DNA from: Cyanobacteriota bacterium
GTDB lineage: Bacteria > Cyanobacteriota > Cyanobacteriia > PCC-6307 > Cyanobiaceae
Reading direction: 5' to 3'
NCBI GenBank assembly: GCA_947463165.1
Contig: CANHSW010000109.1
Location: forward strand, 1 to 6,977
DNA: 6,977 nucleotides
The position numbers and the translations under genes were made by a program. The notes under the pieces are model-generated. The model ran no database searches. It was not told where the DNA came from and worked only from the letters and a program-made list of their open reading frames with translations. The first letter of the stretch is position 1, and each line of letters starts with the position of its first letter. Shown one piece after another: positions 5,149-6,977 of the stretch.

Positions 5149-5313
5149 ATGCCCGCACTGCATGAACCAGTCAAAGCTCTCAGCCTGCCTCGGGTTGAGG
5201 AGTCTGCTGTTCGGTTTGATCACCACGTCATTTCTGACGAGGCTTTTGAGGAGTTGCTTGAGTACTTGAAGGAAGACAGCGGCTATGAGTATGCGCAAGC
5301 TGCCTGTATTTGA
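5149..5313 (+). CDS. Small ORF, probable (possibly N-terminally truncated) antitoxin partner of the GNAT protein
   Basis: This encodes 54 residues: MPALHEPVKALSLPRVEESA, then VRFDHHVISDEAFEELLEYL and an acidic end KEDSGYEYAQAACI. Its stop is three bases before the GTG of the acetyltransferase, the tight antitoxin-toxin spacing typical of GNAT modules. The stretch HVISDEAFEELLEYLKED resembles the C-terminal toxin-binding tail of DUF1778 (TacA-type) antitoxins, which usually reads like '.LS.e.f..ll..L..pp'. TacA proteins are about 90 residues with an N-terminal ribbon-helix-helix; nothing like that domain is visible here. An in-frame ATG at 5137 would add MRFA, and a TAG at 5122-5124 closes the frame upstream. 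Neither start has a clear ribosome binding site. The role is inferred mostly from position. Confidence 0.6.
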   Translation: MPALHEPVKALSLPRVEESAVRFDHHVISDEAFEELLEYLKEDSGYEYAQAACI

Positions 5314-5316
5314 CCT

Positions 5317-5844
5317 GTGGATGTTGATGGCCCTTTAAATCTTGAGAATTTTCATGATTTAGAGGGTTTTACTTGTGGAAGTCTAGTGGTGGATAAGTGG
5401 ATCAAGGACCATGCCAGGGATAATTCTAAAAGGTTAAACGGACGCGTTTGTGTATACCTTAGGCCTGGTACTAATTCGGTTGTAGGTATATATGCCGTGA
5501 CGATGAGGACAGTTGGGAGGGAATATTTAAATAATGCATACAGATCGCGCTCCCCGGAAGAGGGGGTCCCAGCCTATTTTATAGGCCAGTTTGCAGTAAG
5601 TGTTTGCCTGCAGCGTCAAGGCTTGGGCGCTAGGATGCTAGCCGACATATTGAAAGGCTTCAAATATCAGCAAGAAAATACCGGCGGCTTTCCAGCGCCT
5701 TTTATTTATTTAGATGCTGTTGATGAAGTGGCTGCAAAATTTTGGGTAAAGAACGGTTTTAAACACTTTCCCAAAATTAACGGATGCACTTATCTTAGAG
5801 GGACTAAATTTTTGCAAGATTATATTTACCCCTATGCTCTGTGA
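5317..5844 (+). CDS. GNAT family N-acetyltransferase, TacT-like toxin family
   Basis: The 175-residue protein has the layout of TacT/AtaT-type toxins, which use acetyl-CoA to acetylate the amino group of charged aminoacyl-tRNAs and so block translation. The N-terminal FTCGSLVVDKWIKDHARDNS (18-37) matches the family pattern 'F.CG...LD.WL...A..N'; SVVGIYAVTM (54-63) matches the usual 'vvGyYals' strand. FAVSVCLQRQGLGARML (92-108) holds the acetyl-CoA loop Q-R-Q-G-L-G (99-104), and YLDAVDEVAAKFWVKNGF (131-148) is the GNAT C-terminal core. Odd point: the catalytic tyrosine expected in 'A..FY...GF' is Trp143 here (AKFWVKNGF). The GTG start at 5317 follows the small ORF stop by three bases, and an ATG at 5321 is in another frame and soon stops. 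The gene is visibly richer in A+T than the P450 and methyltransferase genes, which suggests transfer. It could also be a non-toxic relative. Confidence 0.88.
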   Translation: MDVDGPLNLENFHDLEGFTCGSLVVDKWIKDHARDNSKRLNGRVCVYLRPGTNSVVGIYAVTMRTVGREYLNNAYRSRSPEEGVPAYFIGQFAVSVCLQRQGLGARMLADILKGFKYQQENTGGFPAPFIYLDAVDEVAAKFWVKNGFKHFPKINGCTYLRGTKFLQDYIYPYAL

Positions 5845-6172
5845 CTTTTGAAAGATAAATGTGAGCAGGTGCTTTAACGATATAGCCAATCTTATCTGCA
5901 AAGACAGAATTAAATGCGGCCGCTGTTGTAGCTTCTGATTCCCATCTGTAGCTGCTGGCATGGACCGCCAGGTTGTGATCTATCGCCCCTGCGATTGCCC
6001 CCAATTCCACCGCTCGCTGGTGGCACCGCTGGCTGTAGCTGTCCCTAAAGGTGTAGGGCCGTAATCATTCCCCCCTGTCGTTGTAGATCGCCTTTAGCTC
6101 CTTCCATTCCTGTTGGTTCTCAGGCGTCGGGACCACTCGCGCCACGTCGCTGCCTATGCCGGCATTTCGGGA
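5804..6172 (-). pseudogene. Tyrosine recombinase/integrase, C-terminal remnant with in-frame stop
   Basis: Read from right to left, one frame gives RNAGIGSDVARVVPTPENQQ, then EWKELKAIYNDRGE, a TGA stop (plus-strand 6065-6067), then LRPYTFRDSYSQRCHQRAVE, LGAIAGAIDHNLAVHASSYR and WESEATTAAAFNSVFADK. This matches the catalytic C-terminus of phage/island tyrosine recombinases: the box II arginine in YTFRDSYSQRCH, the histidine in AGAIDHN and the nucleophilic tyrosine in SSYRW. The in-frame stop lies just before box II. Upstream a TAG (minus strand) closes the same frame near 6173, so box I and the N-terminal DNA-binding part are missing or in pieces. The frame runs to TAA at 5804 and overlaps the 3' end of the convergent GNAT gene by about 40 bases; the last 25 or so residues may not be original. 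The only remaining intact open piece is 5804-6010. It is very probably inactive. Confidence 0.75.
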
Positions 6173-6367
6173 GCGCTAGGCCCTGTTTTGTATCATGGCG
6201 AGCTAACAGTTTGGCGTTTTTTCTGGCACCGTTAGGCGGACGTTGGGTTGAGATCCGTTGCGGTGCAAGGGTTTTAACGCGCCTAATGGTTCACGAGACA
6301 GACACTTACTCACGGACAAGGAAGCGATCACGGGCGGGGGAGCGCCTTCTTCTCTCTACTTACTTAC
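6173..6367. other. Intergenic region, remnants only
   Basis: No supported gene. The reverse strand has a 40-50 codon open stretch (about 6210-6348) of no recognisable family. CCGTTAGGCGGACGTT (6230-6245) is nearly repeated as GCGTTAGGCGGCCGTT (6430-6445), 200 bases apart. A short ACTT run (three copies and a partial fourth) lies at about 6358-6370, over the end of the next reverse-strand ORF. Confidence 0.4.
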
Positions 6368-6550
6368 TTATCTTTTAGTGATAGTAGTGTTGGGACCTTT
6401 CCAGCGCAGTGGATCTCGCTCTAACGGTGGCGTTAGGCGGCCGTTAGGAAACTCAGCTATTGTCGATTCGCGCTCGCGAATGCGCTGGGCAAAAGCGATT
6501 TTGATTTTTATGTCCCGGATGCCTTCCTCGCTTATCTCTATCTGGAACAT
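6368..6550 (-). CDS. Hypothetical small protein (uncertain)
   Basis: The frame gives 60 residues from ATG 6548-6550, beginning MFQIEISEEGIRDIKIKIAF and ending in a proline-, arginine- and lysine-rich tail. An alternative start at 6628 would give 86 residues. The alternation of charged and hydrophobic residues at the N-terminus looks protein-like, whereas the 26 extra residues of the longer form are less convincing, so I prefer the short version. There is no recognised family, no good ribosome binding site and no intact neighbour in the same direction. An opposite-strand frame (6258-6638) overlaps it fully and looks worse. It may be a remnant of a mobile-element gene. Confidence 0.3.
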   Translation of the reverse strand: MFQIEISEEGIRDIKIKIAFAQRIRERESTIAEFPNGRLTPPLERDPLRWKGPNTTITKR

Positions 6551-6894
6551 GGCTTTCCCCGACCCCCAGCGCCTGGGGATAAAGCCCGAGCATCCGCGCG
6601 CCCAGACCGTGGCGGGGAAGGCTCCCATTCCCCCGTGACCGTTACCTTCGGCGCCTCAGCGGCCTTCTGCGCTCCCTGGGGACTAGCTGGCACTACCCCA
6701 AGCGCCGCAGGTATCGGTTGCCAAATACTCGGACCTGGAAGGTAAGGCTAAGGCTACAGGCTGAGGCTCGTTTGGGGCAGGAGGGTCATTTATCCGGATA
6801 CCTTCTCTTTGGTCATTGCCAGCGGATGCCCCCTCGTTCAGGAAAGATGACACCCCTCTCAATCGCAAACCCGGGGGCTTGATGGAGCAGAGCA
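6551..6894. other. Region between the hypothetical ORF and the IS, probably decayed coding DNA
   Basis: No supported gene. Several reverse-strand frames have short protein-like pieces (for example ASPQGAQKAAEAPKVTVTG around 6608-6680 and GIRINDPPAPNEPQPVALAL around 6740-6800) but in different frames and without linked starts, which suggests a frameshifted relic. The left end of the IS probably lies here: TGACACCCCTCTC at about 6848, 47 bases before the transposase start, begins with the TG expected for IS3-family ends, but the other end is outside the window. Confidence 0.35.
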
Positions 6895-6977
6895 ATGCGT
6901 CGTTACAGCGAGGCGATCAAGGCTGATGTCAGAAGGCGGATGAGTCCGCCGAACCGGCAGAGCGTGGCTCGGATTTC
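6883..6977 (+). mobile_element. Left part of an IS3-type insertion sequence (runs off the right edge)
   Basis: The stretch contains the ribosome binding site and first codons of a transposase OrfA. The true left boundary is not fixed; a candidate TG terminus is near 6848. Most of the element is outside the window. Confidence 0.5.
6895..6977 (+). CDS. IS3-type transposase OrfA, N-terminal part (3' end outside window)
   Basis: The frame reads MRRYSEAIKADVRRRMSPPN and then RQSVARI before leaving the window after 27 full codons. This start is very like the OrfA proteins of an IS3-type group that begin MRRYSEAxKADVRRRMSPPxRQSVAxIS and continue into a helix-turn-helix that binds the IS ends. GGAG at 6884-6887 lies seven bases before the ATG and makes a good ribosome binding site. 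The ATG at 6882 is in another frame. The family is recalled from the short N-terminus only, so exact group and completeness are not known. Confidence 0.75.
   Translation, partial: MRRYSEAIKADVRRRMSPPNRQSVARI

Noticed and set aside
6460..6482. TCGATTCGCGCTC as a duplicated attachment site from the tmRNA T arm (TCGATTCCGCTC)
   Set aside because: The match needs a one-base insertion and covers about 12 bases only, which is expected by chance; it does not extend into the acceptor strand.
6258..6638. 126-codon + strand frame as a membrane protein
   Set aside because: One short hydrophobic patch comes from the ACTT/CTTCTCT stretch; the rest is arginine/proline-rich, and the opposite strand looks more protein-like.

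Overview
The window looks like a chromosomal segment of an alpha-cyanobacterium of the Cyanobium/Synechococcus type. The best evidence is a tmRNA gene in circularly permuted, two-piece form whose tag reads ANNIVRFSRQAAPVAA, very close to the tags known from marine and freshwater Synechococcus and Prochlorococcus. A CYP110-type cytochrome P450 and a short THUMP RNA methyltransferase fit the same group. I cannot name the species.

Left part (1-4400), ordinary chromosome: the C-terminal part of a SulP anion transporter with a STAS domain runs off the left edge (1-786, +). A 777-base gene-free gap follows. It holds a degenerate repeat family, one intact MITE-like element with 17-bp perfect terminal inverted repeats and a TTA target duplication (883-1010), a second decayed copy, and a T-rich stretch. 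Next come a cytochrome P450 (1606-2991, +), whose start codon sits in the last of three 14-base repeats, and a convergent RlmL-like methyltransferase (3049-4200, -). The short gap between those two stop codons is built of 12-base repeats.

Middle (about 4300-4600): the permuted ssrA locus, with the acceptor piece first (ending at 4363), then a 34-base spacer, then the coding piece (starting at 4398) with tag, downstream pseudoknot and a terminator-like hairpin.

Right part (4600-6977), accessory-looking DNA: a gene-poor stretch with several hairpins, a small ORF (5149-5313) three bases ahead of a TacT-like GNAT acetyltransferase (5317-5844), and on the opposite strand the decayed C-terminus of a tyrosine recombinase (about 5804-6172, with an in-frame stop). 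After that come low-confidence remnants and the first 27 codons of an IS3-type transposase OrfA at the right edge. A toxin-antitoxin-like pair, a dead integrase and an IS, all just downstream of ssrA, suggest the residue of an old integrative element at a common insertion hotspot. The integration event itself is inferred; I found no attachment-site duplication.
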